A stretch of DNA of 64,000 bases from Tabrizicola sp. (GCF_030694085.1 NZ_JAUXZE010000071.1:122727-186726), one strand, 5' to 3'. Counted from the first letter of the stretch, positions 18,104-29,490 are shown. Translations and numbers: made by a program. The notes: a model not told the origin generated them from the sequence alone.

Positions 18104-18859
18104 CTAGACCGCCACCACCCGGCGCTGCGGCAAGACCTCTTCCGGCCTGCGCCGCGTCGCGGGAAGCATCGCGATCCCGTCGAACTGCGCGTAATCTCCG
18201 CGCTTCAGCCATTGCGACATTGTCCGCGCCAAGAGCGCGTCGCCGCTGAGATAGAGCTGGCCATTGGCAAGCTCGCTCGCGACCGTAGCCCGGCCCAAGA
18301 GGATGCCGAGCAGCGAAACCCGGTTGGTCTCGACATAGAGGTCGATATCGAAGCCGGGAATCGAGGTGCAGATCTCGGCCTCGGCGCCGGGTTGCAGGAT
18401 CGCCCAGTAGGTCGAGTATTCGAGGTCAGGGTCGGCGAAACGGAACTGCATCACCAGGCGACGGCGGGGCAGGGCTTCCAGGACAAACTGCTTGCGCATG
18501 TTCCACATCAGGTTCGACACCGTCGCGGTGCACAGCGCCACCTCGGCCTCGATGAAGCACTGCGCCCATTTCGCCAGTGCATCGAGTGCCGGTTCCAGCG
18601 CAATCGCGGCCTCGGTCCGCAGATAATCGACCGACCCGGTCGCGGGGTCGGTGATGCGCTCGACCAGACCCATCTCCTCCAGATCCTTCAGCCGGCGCGA
18701 CAGAAGCGCGGGCGAGATGCTGCCCACCTCACGCCGCAGGTCATTGAACCGGGTCGACCCGGCCCAGAGCCCGACCAGGATCGGGATCGTCCAGCGTGGT
18801 TCCAGGATGTCGCAGGCGCGGGTGATCGGGCAGATCATTCCATAGGGTTTCTGGGGCAT
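18104..18859 (-). CDS. HxlR-family regulator with C-terminal SCP2-like domain
   Basis: 251 residues. The N-terminal winged helix is HxlR type: CPITRACDILEPRWTIPILV, then RFNDLRREV and ISPALLSRRLKDLEEMGLV. Residues from about 120 to the end form an SCP2/sterol-carrier-like domain, an architecture known in HxlR proteins that may bind a hydrophobic ligand. The start at 18859 follows GAGGGAGG; the frame upstream of it lacks a homologous appearance. Divergent from a small hypothetical gene. Target unknown. Confidence 0.88.
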   Translation of the reverse strand: MPQKPYGMICPITRACDILEPRWTIPILVGLWAGSTRFNDLRREVGSISPALLSRRLKDLEEMGLVERITDPATGSVDYLRTEAAIALEPALDALAKWAQCFIEAEVALCTATVSNLMWNMRKQFVLEALPRRRLVMQFRFADPDLEYSTYWAILQPGAEAEICTSIPGFDIDLYVETNRVSLLGILLGRATVASELANGQLYLSGDALLARTMSQWLKRGDYAQFDGIAMLPATRRRPEEVLPQRRVVAV

Positions 18860-19008
18860 GGCGTGGCCTCCCTCTGCGGCAAGACTACGCCCGAGGCCGC
18901 GGTCCGGCCAGTTCAAGTTCTGTAGCGGGGTCGCTTCAGTTTCAGCACTCAACCAGGGGCCGGCGTCGGCGTGATGCTGGGGCGACAAACCCCTTGATGG
19001 AGATCGCC

Positions 19009-19275
19009 ATGACCCCCGCGTCCAACCCTGCATCCCGAGATACTCACCCGGTCACTGGTCGGTGGCTGGATTTCGGCAGTCTGCTGGCCCAGACCTACCG
19101 GCCCATGGCCCGTCCTGTCCGCCTGCACCCGAAAGAGGCGCGTGCGCTGCGTCTGGCGGGCCGTTTGCACCGTCTGCTGACCTGGTTGACGCGGCCGATG
19201 CCCGCGACTGGCCGCAGCGCCACCGATGCGGCCACGCGGCTGGAGATCCTGACCCGCGGCGGCTTCCCGCGATAG
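19009..19275 (+). CDS. Small hypothetical protein
   Basis: 88 residues, basic (many Arg and His), no signal peptide, no membrane helix and no motif I recognise. The ATG at 19009 has GGAG at a usable distance; an in-frame ATG 15 bases upstream is possible. It diverges from the HxlR regulator and could be its target. No family match is visible, so its reality rests on an open frame, codon usage like the neighbours and a ribosome site. Confidence 0.5.
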   Translation: MTPASNPASRDTHPVTGRWLDFGSLLAQTYRPMARPVRLHPKEARALRLAGRLHRLLTWLTRPMPATGRSATDAATRLEILTRGGFPR

Positions 19276-19284
19276 GGTGGACCG

Positions 19285-19431
19285 TCAGACGAGCGCCAGT
19301 GCGACGACCAGGACCAGGGCGGCGAAAAGCGTGAGGTCTACCGGGGTCGGAACCGGCATGGTCCGGCCAGCGGGCCGGCCCTTGAGCATGATCTGGTCCT
19401 GGGGGCGAAGCGGCGGGAAGCGGTGTGACAT
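19285..19431 (-). CDS. 48-residue single-helix membrane protein
   Basis: A short gene: MSHRFPPLRPQDQIMLKG at the N-terminus, then a basic linker and one C-terminal hydrophobic helix (about residues 32-48) ending at the stop. AGAAGG lies about 10 bases before the ATG. It is in the same direction as acnA but behind acnA's terminator, and it ends convergently with the 19009 gene. The tail-anchored layout and ribosome site favour a real small membrane protein. Function unknown. Confidence 0.55.
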   Translation of the reverse strand: MSHRFPPLRPQDQIMLKGRPAGRTMPVPTPVDLTLFAALVLVVALALV

Positions 19432-19492
19432 GGGGCGAAGCCTTCTGGCTGTGGTGCCGCAAGTCTGCCCGGCCAGATCAGAACAAAAGGTG

Positions 19493-19517
19493 AAGGCCCG
19501 GGGGTTGCCCGGGCCTT
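19493..19517 (-). terminator. Intrinsic terminator of acnA
   Basis: AAGGCCCGGG at 19493-19502 pairs perfectly with 19508-19517 around a five-base loop. It lies 26 bases past the acnA stop and is followed on the minus strand by a T-rich tract. Confidence 0.8.
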
Positions 19518-19542
19518 TCCTGGAAACAATGTGTTTCTAATA

Positions 19543-22227
<2,685 letters not shown>

Positions 22228-22403
22228 CTCTGGCTCCCTTGAAAGGCGGCTGTTGCGGCGTTGTATACCATTGTATGCCGAATATCCAGCCCTGCTGTGC
22301 GCCATTCGTACAGCATGTGACAGGTCTCTCGCAAAACCTTGATTGGCTCGGGCCCCTGCGTCTTCCTATAACGGGGTGGGGATAAAGGATCAGGATAGAC
22401 ACC

Positions 22404-23099
22404 ATGCGACATTTCGTCAGCGCGGCTTGCGGGTTGTGGCTTGCGGCCGTGGCCCAGGCCCAGGCCGAGCCGGTGGTGGTTGTCGAGCTTTACACCTCGC
22501 AAGGGTGTTCGTCCTGTCCGCCGGCCGATGAGTTTGTGGCGATGCTGGCCTCGAACCCGCAGATCCTTCCGCTGGCGCTGCATGTCGACTACTGGGATTA
22601 CATCGGCTGGGCGGACAAGTTCGCACAGCCGAAGTTCACCGACCGCCAGCGGGCCTATGCCAAGGCGGTGGGGTCGCGGACGATATACACGCCCCAACTG
22701 ATCATCGCCGGTGCGGACCGGATCGAGGGATTCGCCCCCGAGAAGACAGCCGACCGGCTGCGCGCCCACATGGAAGCGGGGTCGACAGTGCGGCTGACCG
22801 TGACGCGCGAGGGCGACCGACTGGTGATCAGGGCCGAGGCTGATCCGCCGCTGAGCGAACCCGTCCGTGTCCAACTTGTCCGCTACAAGCCGGAAGAGAC
22901 GGTGCTGATCGAGCGGGGCGAGAATGCCGGGAAGACCGTGACCTACACGAATATCGTGACGTCGTGGGATCGGATTGGCGACTGGTCGGGCCAGGAGCCG
23001 CTGGAGCTTACGGCGCCGTTCCCGGGTGACCAGCCCGGCGCGGTGATCGTCCAGCAACAAGGCCCGGCGGCGATCCTGGCGGCGGCCCGGGTGGATTGA
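22404..23099 (+). CDS. Exported DUF1223 thioredoxin-like protein
   Basis: 231 residues with a signal peptide cleaved near AQAEP (about 22). The mature protein starts with a thioredoxin-like beta-strand and a CSSC pair (Cys35, Cys38) in TSQGCSSCPPADEF, characteristic of DUF1223. The family is periplasmic; a disulfide or redox role is likely from the motif but untested. It diverges from acnA, with 176 bases between their starts, a pairing I recognise from other Rhodobacteraceae. Confidence 0.87.
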   Translation: MRHFVSAACGLWLAAVAQAQAEPVVVVELYTSQGCSSCPPADEFVAMLASNPQILPLALHVDYWDYIGWADKFAQPKFTDRQRAYAKAVGSRTIYTPQLIIAGADRIEGFAPEKTADRLRAHMEAGSTVRLTVTREGDRLVIRAEADPPLSEPVRVQLVRYKPEETVLIERGENAGKTVTYTNIVTSWDRIGDWSGQEPLELTAPFPGDQPGAVIVQQQGPAAILAAARVD

Positions 23100-23111
23100 T
23101 CCCGAAGGGGC

Positions 23112-23148
23112 GGTGGGTCAACCCGCGCCGGGCGCGGAACGACCCACC
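23112..23148. repeat. Dispersed palindromic repeat, GTAGGGTGGG family, copy 2
   Basis: GGTGGGTC at 23112-23119 pairs with GACCCACC at 23141-23148, with inner CCGCGC/GCGCGG as in copy 1 and the same AAC/GAAC spacers. On the minus strand it begins GTAGGGTGGG, and that TAG is the stop codon of the acyltransferase gene. Confidence 0.8.
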
Positions 23149-24048
23149 CTACTGGCCGACCTCTTGGCCGCCGCCCTTCCAGCGCCGGTGAATCCAGAAC
23201 CATTGGCCGGGATTGTCCTTGACCCGTGTCTCGAGTGCCTGGGTTACGGCCCGTGTCATGGTTTCGGGGGTGCTGTGCGGGATGGGCGCGTCCAGGATGA
23301 CCCGGAAGCCGAGGCCGTCGGCTTGGCGGGTGGCGAAGAAGGGAATGAGGTCGGCCTTCAGCCGCAGTGCCAGTTCCGCCGCCGACAACGCCGTCCGCGC
23401 AGGCTGGCCCAGGAAGTCCAGCACAGGGGCGCCCGGGACGTCCTGGTCGAAGAGAAGCACAAGCTGCCCGCCCTCTTTCAGGTGCCGCACGAAGCCCGCC
23501 GTGCCTGCGCGCCCCTGTGGAAAGACCGGACCGCCGAAAGCTTCCATCGTGCGGACGTAATGCGCGTTGAAGTAGCGGTTCGACAGGTTCCGGTAAAGCC
23601 CGCCGATGTCGAAGCCGCGCGCCACCAGGGCGGCCCGCGCGGCCTCGTAATTGCCGAAATGGCCGGAGACGAGGATGACCGGGCGCTTCGCCTCACGGGC
23701 TGCGACAAGGGCGGGATAGCCCGGACCCTCCGGTTCGATCCCGGCGGCGCGGGCAGTGAAGGCGCGGGTCGAGTAGTTTTCGATCAGGGTTCGGCCGGCA
23801 TTGTCCAGCGAGGCTGCGGCGATGGCGCGCCGCTGCGGCTCGGGCAAGTCGGGCCAGACGAGGGCCAGGTTCTCCAGGGCGCGCTGGCGGTAGCCCGCGA
23901 AAGGCCCGATCACCCGCCGCATCAGCCAGCCCATCAGAGCCACACGCCAGGGATAGGGCAGGGCCAGCGCCAGACCGATCAGCCCGCGCGCTGCGAGGTT
24001 GACCAGGAAATGGTCGGGGCGGAAAGGAGGATCGGCATCCTTTGACAT
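23149..24048 (-). CDS. Lipid A biosynthesis-type lysophospholipid acyltransferase
   Basis: 299 residues of the LpxL/HtrB superfamily, inner-membrane acyltransferases that add secondary acyl chains to lipid A. An N-terminal hydrophobic helix precedes the catalytic HX4E-type motif GHFGNYE; further family blocks are LLFDQDVPG and FFATRQADG. Start at 24048 lies seven bases after the stop of the EamA gene, so the two are probably cotranscribed. The stop TAG is inside palindromic repeat copy 2. Whether it works on lipid A or on ornithine lipids is not settled by sequence. Confidence 0.87.
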   Translation of the reverse strand: MSKDADPPFRPDHFLVNLAARGLIGLALALPYPWRVALMGWLMRRVIGPFAGYRQRALENLALVWPDLPEPQRRAIAAASLDNAGRTLIENYSTRAFTARAAGIEPEGPGYPALVAAREAKRPVILVSGHFGNYEAARAALVARGFDIGGLYRNLSNRYFNAHYVRTMEAFGGPVFPQGRAGTAGFVRHLKEGGQLVLLFDQDVPGAPVLDFLGQPARTALSAAELALRLKADLIPFFATRQADGLGFRVILDAPIPHSTPETMTRAVTQALETRVKDNPGQWFWIHRRWKGGGQEVGQ

Positions 24049-24055
24049 GCGGCTT

Positions 24056-24937
24056 CTAGGCTGCAGGCGCGCGCGACGCCCGGTTTTCGCGGTGCCAGAC
24101 ATAAAGACCCGCCCCGACGATCACAAGCGCACCGATCACGGTCCAGCGGTCGGGCCACTGGTCGTAAATCACCGCCCCCCAGAAGGTCGCGAAGACAATC
24201 CCCAGATAGGCGAAAGGGGCGACGATCGAGGCCTCGGTGATCGAAAAGCTGCGAATGATGCAAAGCTGCGCCCCGGTTCCAAGGCAGGCGATCAGGCCGA
24301 ACTGCCAGAAATCGGCGGTCGCGATTGGCTTCCAGACGAAAGGCAGGGCGAGCCCCGCGACGATCGTGCCGAAAAGGGCGGCATAGACCATCGAGGCCCA
24401 GACGCTTTCCTGCGCGCCGATCTTGCGGGTCAGAAGCGCGCTGACGGCGTAGGATATCGCGCAGAGGAGCGGCAGGATCGCCCACCAGGTAAAGACGCCC
24501 GCCCCCGGCCGGATCACGATGAGCGCACCGATCAGGGCGACGACGACACCGGCGATGCGGCGGGGGCCAAGCTTTTCGCCCAGGAAAAGCGCAGCGCCAA
24601 GCGTGATGAGAACGGGGTTGATGTCGGCGATGGCGGTGGCTTCCGCAAGACCGATGAAGGGAAGCGCCAGGAAGAAGAAGGTCGTCGCCCCGAACTGCGA
24701 CGCTGATCGCCAGACATGCAACACCGGAAACCGGGTGCGCAGGATCGGGCCCAGGTGGTGGCGCAGGATGAGGAGCACCAGCACCAGCTGGCCTGCGAAG
24801 CGCACCCAGATCACCTGCGGGGCGGGATAGCGGGCGATCAGGCCCTTGGCAGTGGCATCCATCGCGGTGAAGAGGAAGATCGCGAGGATCATCAGCGCCA
24901 CGCCGCGCGTGACGGAAGTGAGAGGGGCGCCGGACAT
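24056..24937 (-). CDS. DMT-superfamily (EamA) transporter
   Basis: 293 residues with ten hydrophobic segments and the internal repeat of two EamA domains (about 10-140 and 150-285). The family exports or imports metabolites such as amino acids, purines or riboflavin; the substrate cannot be read from sequence. It precedes the acyltransferase gene by seven bases. Confidence 0.88.
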   Translation of the reverse strand: MSGAPLTSVTRGVALMILAIFLFTAMDATAKGLIARYPAPQVIWVRFAGQLVLVLLILRHHLGPILRTRFPVLHVWRSASQFGATTFFFLALPFIGLAEATAIADINPVLITLGAALFLGEKLGPRRIAGVVVALIGALIVIRPGAGVFTWWAILPLLCAISYAVSALLTRKIGAQESVWASMVYAALFGTIVAGLALPFVWKPIATADFWQFGLIACLGTGAQLCIIRSFSITEASIVAPFAYLGIVFATFWGAVIYDQWPDRWTVIGALVIVGAGLYVWHRENRASRAPAA

Positions 24938-25155
24938 GGCATCGTTCTAGGCGGCGGGGCGGGGGGCCGCAAGGGTGCGGGTGTCGCGCGGCCGGCTGCT
25001 TTCCTTAGCATGGCGACCCGTCAGCGACCTGGCAAACCCGCCCGCGGACCGCTTCAGGCGCGTCATCCGGTGCGGCGGGGAGACCACGGCAGCCAAATTG
25101 CAAGAAGTGCACGAAGTGCTCGACGAGCATTGCTTCGGACGGGCGGGGATGCCTC

Positions 25156-26232
25156 TCAGTCCTCTTCTTCCTGGATCAGGGTGATCTCGCCACTGGTCTC
25201 CAGCGTGCGGATCGCGCCGATGATCGCGTTCATCGCGTCTTCGGCGTCCTTGTCCTTGACGCGGCCCCGGGCGCCCATCTCTTCGCGCAGGCCCTGGGCC
25301 AGGCGTTGCGAGATATTGGCAAGGATGAACTCGGCCGCGTCTTCCAGTCCCGGCTTGCCCATCGCGGCGGCCAGCGCGGTGACAAGCTGCGGCTGGTCGA
25401 CCAGGCGGGTGATCTTGGGCGCGTCGCGCGGGTTCAGGCGCGCAGGGATGTGGACGAAGGTGAAGATCGCCTTGCGAACCTCGGCGGCGAAGGCGGCATC
25501 TTCGGCCTCCAGCCCCTGCAGCACGTCGTCGCGCGTCAGCGTGGCCGAGATGTTCAGAATCGCACCCACCCGTTCCACCGGGCCCTGGTCGAAAGCCTTG
25601 GGCGGCTGGTTGTCCAGTTCGGCCAAGAGGGCCGCGCCGATGCGGCGGACGGTTTCGGGATCGACATTGCCCGTCATCGACACGGCATAGGCCACCCGCC
25701 GCGCCCTTTCGCCGGGCAGCTTGCCAAGAATTTCCGCCGCCTTGGCGACGGGCAGCTTCGACAGCATCACCGCCCCGACCTCGACCGCTTCGTTCAGAAG
25801 GATCGGCATCAGGCGGTCAAGCGGAAGCGCGGTGATCCGCTCCCACGGGTCGATCTTGGACGAGGTCGAGGACATGCGCCGCAACCGCTGGGCGGCGGAC
25901 TGCGAGATGTGGCCGTCCATCATGGCAAGCGCCCCCTCGATCCCGCCAGGAAACGCGAGGCCGACGGATTCCAGTTCCGCCAGAAACTCTGACACCACAT
26001 CGTCCAGCGTGGTGCGGTCCACCAGTCGCATCTGGCCCATTTGCTCGGCCAGGGCGGCCTGCATGTGTTCGGGCAGCGACGACAGCGGCAGCGAGGTGCC
26101 TTCGGTCAGCAAGTAGCGGACGATCACTGCCGCTTTCTGCCGCGAGGTCAGAACCCGCTTCGGCAGGGGCGGGATCGTTGTGATCCGGCGTTCCGGGGTG
26201 ATCCGGGCCAGGGGCACCATGTCTTGCGGCAT
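25156..26232 (-). CDS. fliG: Flagellar motor switch protein FliG (isolated copy)
   Basis: 358 residues. FliG is the rotor protein that couples the stator to rotation in the flagellar C-ring. The N-terminal domain (TSRQKAAVIVRYLLTEG), middle domain and charged C-terminal domain (ISQRLAQGLREEMG region) follow the family order, and the protein ends in an acidic EEED tail. No other flagellar gene is in the window, although fliG is usually in a flagellar cluster. ATG at 26232, with an alternative 12 bases downstream. Confidence 0.85.
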   Translation of the reverse strand: MPQDMVPLARITPERRITTIPPLPKRVLTSRQKAAVIVRYLLTEGTSLPLSSLPEHMQAALAEQMGQMRLVDRTTLDDVVSEFLAELESVGLAFPGGIEGALAMMDGHISQSAAQRLRRMSSTSSKIDPWERITALPLDRLMPILLNEAVEVGAVMLSKLPVAKAAEILGKLPGERARRVAYAVSMTGNVDPETVRRIGAALLAELDNQPPKAFDQGPVERVGAILNISATLTRDDVLQGLEAEDAAFAAEVRKAIFTFVHIPARLNPRDAPKITRLVDQPQLVTALAAAMGKPGLEDAAEFILANISQRLAQGLREEMGARGRVKDKDAEDAMNAIIGAIRTLETSGEITLIQEEED

Positions 26233-26302
26233 CAGGTCCTCATCGATTCGACAAGGTCAGCCTAGACGCCCCCGGGTTAACGGCTGCTTGATTGCCGACG
26301 GA

Positions 26303-26467
26303 TCAGCTGGACGGGGTGTCGACGCAGGTGCCCTTCACGGCATCCCAGGTCGTCCCGGCCATGCAGCTGGCCGCCGTCTGTTCGCTGTGCTGGCCGACGC
26401 ACTGGGCGAAGGCAAAGCCGGGGAGAAGGGCTATCGCCAGGGCGGCGAGGGTCGTTGCAGTCTTCAT
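26303..26467 (-). CDS. Small exported Cys-rich protein (54 residues)
   Basis: Signal peptide MKTATTLAALAIALLPGFAFA, then a 33-residue mature part with three Cys. It contains CMAGTTWDAVKGTC, a C-x2-GT-x-WD-x5-C motif found with identical spacing in the next gene (26486-27043). AAGGAGG lies eight bases before the ATG, a strong ribosome site. Same strand as the TPR protein, 18 bases downstream, so probably one transcript. Function unknown. Confidence 0.75.
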   Translation of the reverse strand: MKTATTLAALAIALLPGFAFAQCVGQHSEQTAASCMAGTTWDAVKGTCVDTPSS

Positions 26468-26485
26468 CGGTCGTCCTCCTTCTGG

Positions 26486-27043
26486 TCAGTAGGTGTAGGT
26501 TGCTCCGGTGGAAATGGCGGTGGCGAGCGCGGTTTCGGCCCAGGTGCCCTGGCCGCCGCGGGCGCGGATCGCGTCAAGTTGCACCTGTGCCCGCGCCGTG
26601 TCGTCCATCTGGACAAGAAGCTGGCCGTAGTAGCTGCGGGCAAGGATATTATCGGGGTTCAACGCTATGGCCCGTTGGTAGGCGGCGATGCCGGCGTCGA
26701 TCCGGCCGGTCTTGCGCAGAAGGAAGCCCTGGTAGGTCATGACGCGGGACGTCTCGCCCTCGGTCATCAGGGCCAGGACCGCCAGAGCATCGTCATAGCG
26801 GCCCGCATAGGCCAGTTCGCGCACCGCGTCGTAGCGCTGGTCGTCGTTGAGGCTTTGATCCTCGGCCTTGATGCAGGCCTTGGTCTTTTCATCCCAGACC
26901 GTGCCCTTGGCACATTCGGTTGTTGTTTCGGTGGGCGTCGGCGGCGCGCTGTCGTCGCTGCCGGCCGCAAGCGCAAGCTGCGGGGTAAGCGCAACGGCAG
27001 CGGCGAAGGCTGGGGCAAAGGCTGCAGCAAGGATCATGCGCAC
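26486..27043 (-). CDS. Exported TPR-repeat protein
   Basis: 185 residues from GTG 27043 (AGGA six bases upstream); ATG 27037 is an alternative. Signal peptide to about residue 26 (LALAAG), then a short segment with CAKGTVWDEKTKAC, then three tetratricopeptide-like helices pairs from about residue 70 (RYDAVRELAYAGRYDDAL, TYQGFLLRKTGRIDAGIAAY, RSYYGQLLVQMDDT). TPRs mediate protein contacts in the periplasm. The Cys/Trp motif is shared with the small protein downstream. The longer upstream frame overlaps purB and is rejected. Confidence 0.8.
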   Translation of the reverse strand: MRMILAAAFAPAFAAAVALTPQLALAAGSDDSAPPTPTETTTECAKGTVWDEKTKACIKAEDQSLNDDQRYDAVRELAYAGRYDDALAVLALMTEGETSRVMTYQGFLLRKTGRIDAGIAAYQRAIALNPDNILARSYYGQLLVQMDDTARAQVQLDAIRARGGQGTWAETALATAISTGATYTY

Positions 27044-27140
27044 GAGCGGTCCTTTCGGTAATGTTCCGAAAGGTAGCATGATTGTCGCCAAGGCAAGAAC
27101 GGAAACTGCCGACCGCCCGGCCGGGCCGATCACGCTTCTG

Positions 27141-28445
27141 TCAGGTGCCAAAAACGCGGGCGAAGATCGTGTCGACGTGCTTGGTGTGGTAGCCAAGGTC
27201 GAACTTTTCCTCGATCTCGGCGGGGGACAGGGCCGCGGTGACCTCGGGGTCGGCCAGAAGCTCTGTCTTGAAATCCGCACCCTTCTCCCACACCTTCATC
27301 GCGTTCCTTTGCACCAGGCGGTAGCTGTCCTCGCGGCTGACGCCGGCCTGGGTCAGCGCAAGAAGCACGCGCTGCGACATGACCAGGCCCTTGAACTTGT
27401 TCATGTTGCGCAACATGGTCTCGGGGTAGATCACCAGCTTTTCCACCACCCCTGCCAGCCGGTGCAGCGCAAAGTCCAAAGTCACCGTCGCATCCGGCCC
27501 GATCGCGCGTTCGACGCTTGAATGGCTGATGTCGCGTTCATGCCACAGCGCCACGTTCTCCAGCGCCGGAACCACGGCCATGCGGACCAGCCGTGCCAGG
27601 CCCGTCAGGTTCTCGGTCAGCACCGGATTGCGTTTGTGCGGCATCGCCGAGCTGCCCTTCTGGCCGGGCGAGAAGAACTCTTCGGCCTCCAGCACCTCGG
27701 TCCGCTGCATGTGGCGGATCTCGATGGCGACATTCTCGATGCTGCTGGCGATAACCCCCAGGGTGGCAAAGAACATCGCGTGGCGGTCGCGCGGAATGAC
27801 CTGCGTGCTGATCGGTTCGGGCGTCAGGCCCAGCATCTTGCAGACGTGCTCTTCGACCGCCGGGTCGATGTTGGCGAAGGTCCCGACCGCGCCCGAGATC
27901 GCGCCAGTGGCGACCTCTTTCCGGGCGTTTTCAAGACGTTCGCGGTTGCGCTTCATCTCGGCGTAGAATCGGGCGAAGGTCAGGCCCATCGTGGTGGGCT
28001 CGGCGTGGATGCCGTGGCTGCGCCCGATGCGGACGGTGTCCTTGTGCTCATGGGCGCGGGTCTTCAGCGCGGCAAGCACCCGGTCCAGTGCCTTGAGCAA
28101 GAGGTCCGAGGCGCGGACCAGCTGGATGTTCAGCGTGGTGTCCAACACGTCCGAGGACGTCATGCCCTGATGGACAAACCGCGCCTCGTCATTGCCTATG
28201 ATCTCGGCCAGATGCGTCAGGAAGGCGATGACGTCGTGCTTGGTCACCGCCTCGATCTCGTCGATGCGGGCCACGTCGAACGGCACATCCTTGGCGCGCC
28301 AGACGGCCGCCGCATTCGCTTTCGGGATCACCCCCAGAGCGGCTTGCGCGTCGCAGGCATGGGCCTCGATCTCGAACCAGATCTTGAAGCGGGTTTCCGG
28401 GGACCAGATCGCCACCATTTCGGGGCGGGAATAGCGCGGGATCAT
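27141..28445 (-). CDS. purB: Adenylosuccinate lyase
   Basis: 434 residues. Splits adenylosuccinate and SAICAR in purine synthesis, cytosolic homotetramer. The fumarase/aspartase signature is GQKGSSAMPHKRNP, with the catalytic serine in its mobile loop; histidines in GRSHGIHAEPTTMG and EHVCK regions are also family features. Start at 28445 (MIPRYSRPEM) with GGAGG eight bases upstream; the open frame continues upstream without support. Confidence 0.97.
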   Translation of the reverse strand: MIPRYSRPEMVAIWSPETRFKIWFEIEAHACDAQAALGVIPKANAAAVWRAKDVPFDVARIDEIEAVTKHDVIAFLTHLAEIIGNDEARFVHQGMTSSDVLDTTLNIQLVRASDLLLKALDRVLAALKTRAHEHKDTVRIGRSHGIHAEPTTMGLTFARFYAEMKRNRERLENARKEVATGAISGAVGTFANIDPAVEEHVCKMLGLTPEPISTQVIPRDRHAMFFATLGVIASSIENVAIEIRHMQRTEVLEAEEFFSPGQKGSSAMPHKRNPVLTENLTGLARLVRMAVVPALENVALWHERDISHSSVERAIGPDATVTLDFALHRLAGVVEKLVIYPETMLRNMNKFKGLVMSQRVLLALTQAGVSREDSYRLVQRNAMKVWEKGADFKTELLADPEVTAALSPAEIEEKFDLGYHTKHVDTIFARVFGT

Positions 28446-28510
28446 CGGGGAGCCTCCGGGACAGCAAGGGTTGCGTCCCCTTAATCTGCGGCCTGTCAGG
28501 GTGCAAGGCG

Positions 28511-29074
28511 TCAGGGGAAGGCCGCGATCAGGTCGGGCGGGATGACAAGCGGGGTGATCTGGCCTGCCAGGAGCGCGACAAGCATCACGGCAACCGAGGT
28601 GCCCAGGGCGAGGCTTGCCGTGCCGCCGGCAGGCCACTGGCGCGACAGCGGCACCGAGAGATGCGCGAAAACCGCCAGCACGGCGAGCCCATAGTAAAGT
28701 GCGAAGACCGCAGGCCACGGGTCAGGGGCGTGCAACCCGGCGGCGGCGAAGGCGAGGTCGGTCTCGGTGCCGTGCCAGCGGGCGGACAGGACCGCACCAA
28801 GGTGGATCAGCAGGAAGAAGGCCAGGTAAAGGCCCGAGGCTGTCTGCAGTGTCCAACGCCTGCGCCGGACAAACAGCGCAAGGCCCAGCCCGATCTGCAT
28901 TGCCACGGCCAGCAGAAGGAGCGGCTCAACCAGCGGATTGCGGTAGATCGTGCGGAGCGCAGCCTGCACCGTGCCGTGGGTCGCCTGACCCAATAGTCCC
29001 GCCAGGTGGTTGCCCAGATGCAGCGCCAGGAACAGGGCCAGGACGCCCGCTAGCGCCCGGTGCGTGCGCCTCAT
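28511..29074 (-). CDS. Heme-type cytochrome b-like membrane protein (SdhC/FrdC-like)
   Basis: 187 residues with five hydrophobic segments and histidines inside helices (ALHLGNHLAG, LIHLGAVLSARWHG, FAHLSVPL), as in the succinate dehydrogenase/fumarate reductase cytochrome b superfamily. No flavoprotein or iron-sulfur subunit is nearby, so it is not a standard Sdh anchor. The start at 29074 overlaps the stop of the upstream small membrane protein (ATGA). The superfamily call is tentative; it could also be an uncharacterised electron-transfer membrane protein. Confidence 0.6.
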   Translation of the reverse strand: MRRTHRALAGVLALFLALHLGNHLAGLLGQATHGTVQAALRTIYRNPLVEPLLLLAVAMQIGLGLALFVRRRRWTLQTASGLYLAFFLLIHLGAVLSARWHGTETDLAFAAAGLHAPDPWPAVFALYYGLAVLAVFAHLSVPLSRQWPAGGTASLALGTSVAVMLVALLAGQITPLVIPPDLIAAFP

Positions 29075-29439
29075 GCCAGGCCTGCGACCGCCAGCGCCGA
29101 GATGCCGAGAAAAGCTACCCACTGCGGCAGGATCCAGACCGTGCCCAATCGCTTGATCCCGTAGAACAGGAACAGGATCGCGGTGCTGAGGAACAGCGCC
29201 ACGGGAAGCGCTGCAATGGCCAGAGCCTGATCGGGAAACAACCCGGCGGCGATGAGGGCCAGGCCCCCCAACGCCATGAAAGCGGTGGCTGCGTGCCAGA
29301 CCACCGACCAGACGGCCTTGGCCGGCTCTGGCCAGTGCGCTGCGACCATCGGGCGGTGAATCTCGCGCCCGCCGGGGAAGATATGGACAAGATCAAGAAC
29401 AAGCGCCGCCACACCTGCGGCCAGAAGCCAAACATTCAT
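29071..29439 (-). CDS. Small integral membrane protein, first gene of TetR-controlled pair
   Basis: 122 residues, four hydrophobic segments, with His in the first loop (LVHIFPGGREIHRP) and in VVWHAATAF. I do not recognise the family. The ATG at 29439 has GGAGG five bases upstream; an ATG four codons earlier overlaps that site. Its ribosome site overlaps the first operator palindrome (29448-29465), so repressor binding would directly cover the translation start region. Coupled to the cytochrome b-like gene downstream. Confidence 0.72.
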   Translation of the reverse strand: MNVWLLAAGVAALVLDLVHIFPGGREIHRPMVAAHWPEPAKAVWSVVWHAATAFMALGGLALIAAGLFPDQALAIAALPVALFLSTAILFLFYGIKRLGTVWILPQWVAFLGISALAVAGLA

Positions 29440-29447
29440 TGCATCCT

Positions 29448-29465
29448 CCATACGGTTGCGTATGG
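29448..29465. promoter_or_regulatory. TetR operator site 1
   Basis: CCATACG-GTTG-CGTATGG is a perfect 7-bp inverted repeat with a four-base spacer. It lies just upstream of the 29439 gene and shares its core CATACG-N4-CGTATG with site 2, whose centre is 42 bases away, about four helical turns. Confidence 0.75.
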
Positions 29466-29490
29466 TCTAGCGGACCCGCTGGACCTTGTC

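Noticed and set aside
22228..22403. Sigma-70-like boxes (TTGATT and TATAAC) before the DUF1223 gene
   Set aside because: The spacer is about 22 bases, too long for a standard promoter.
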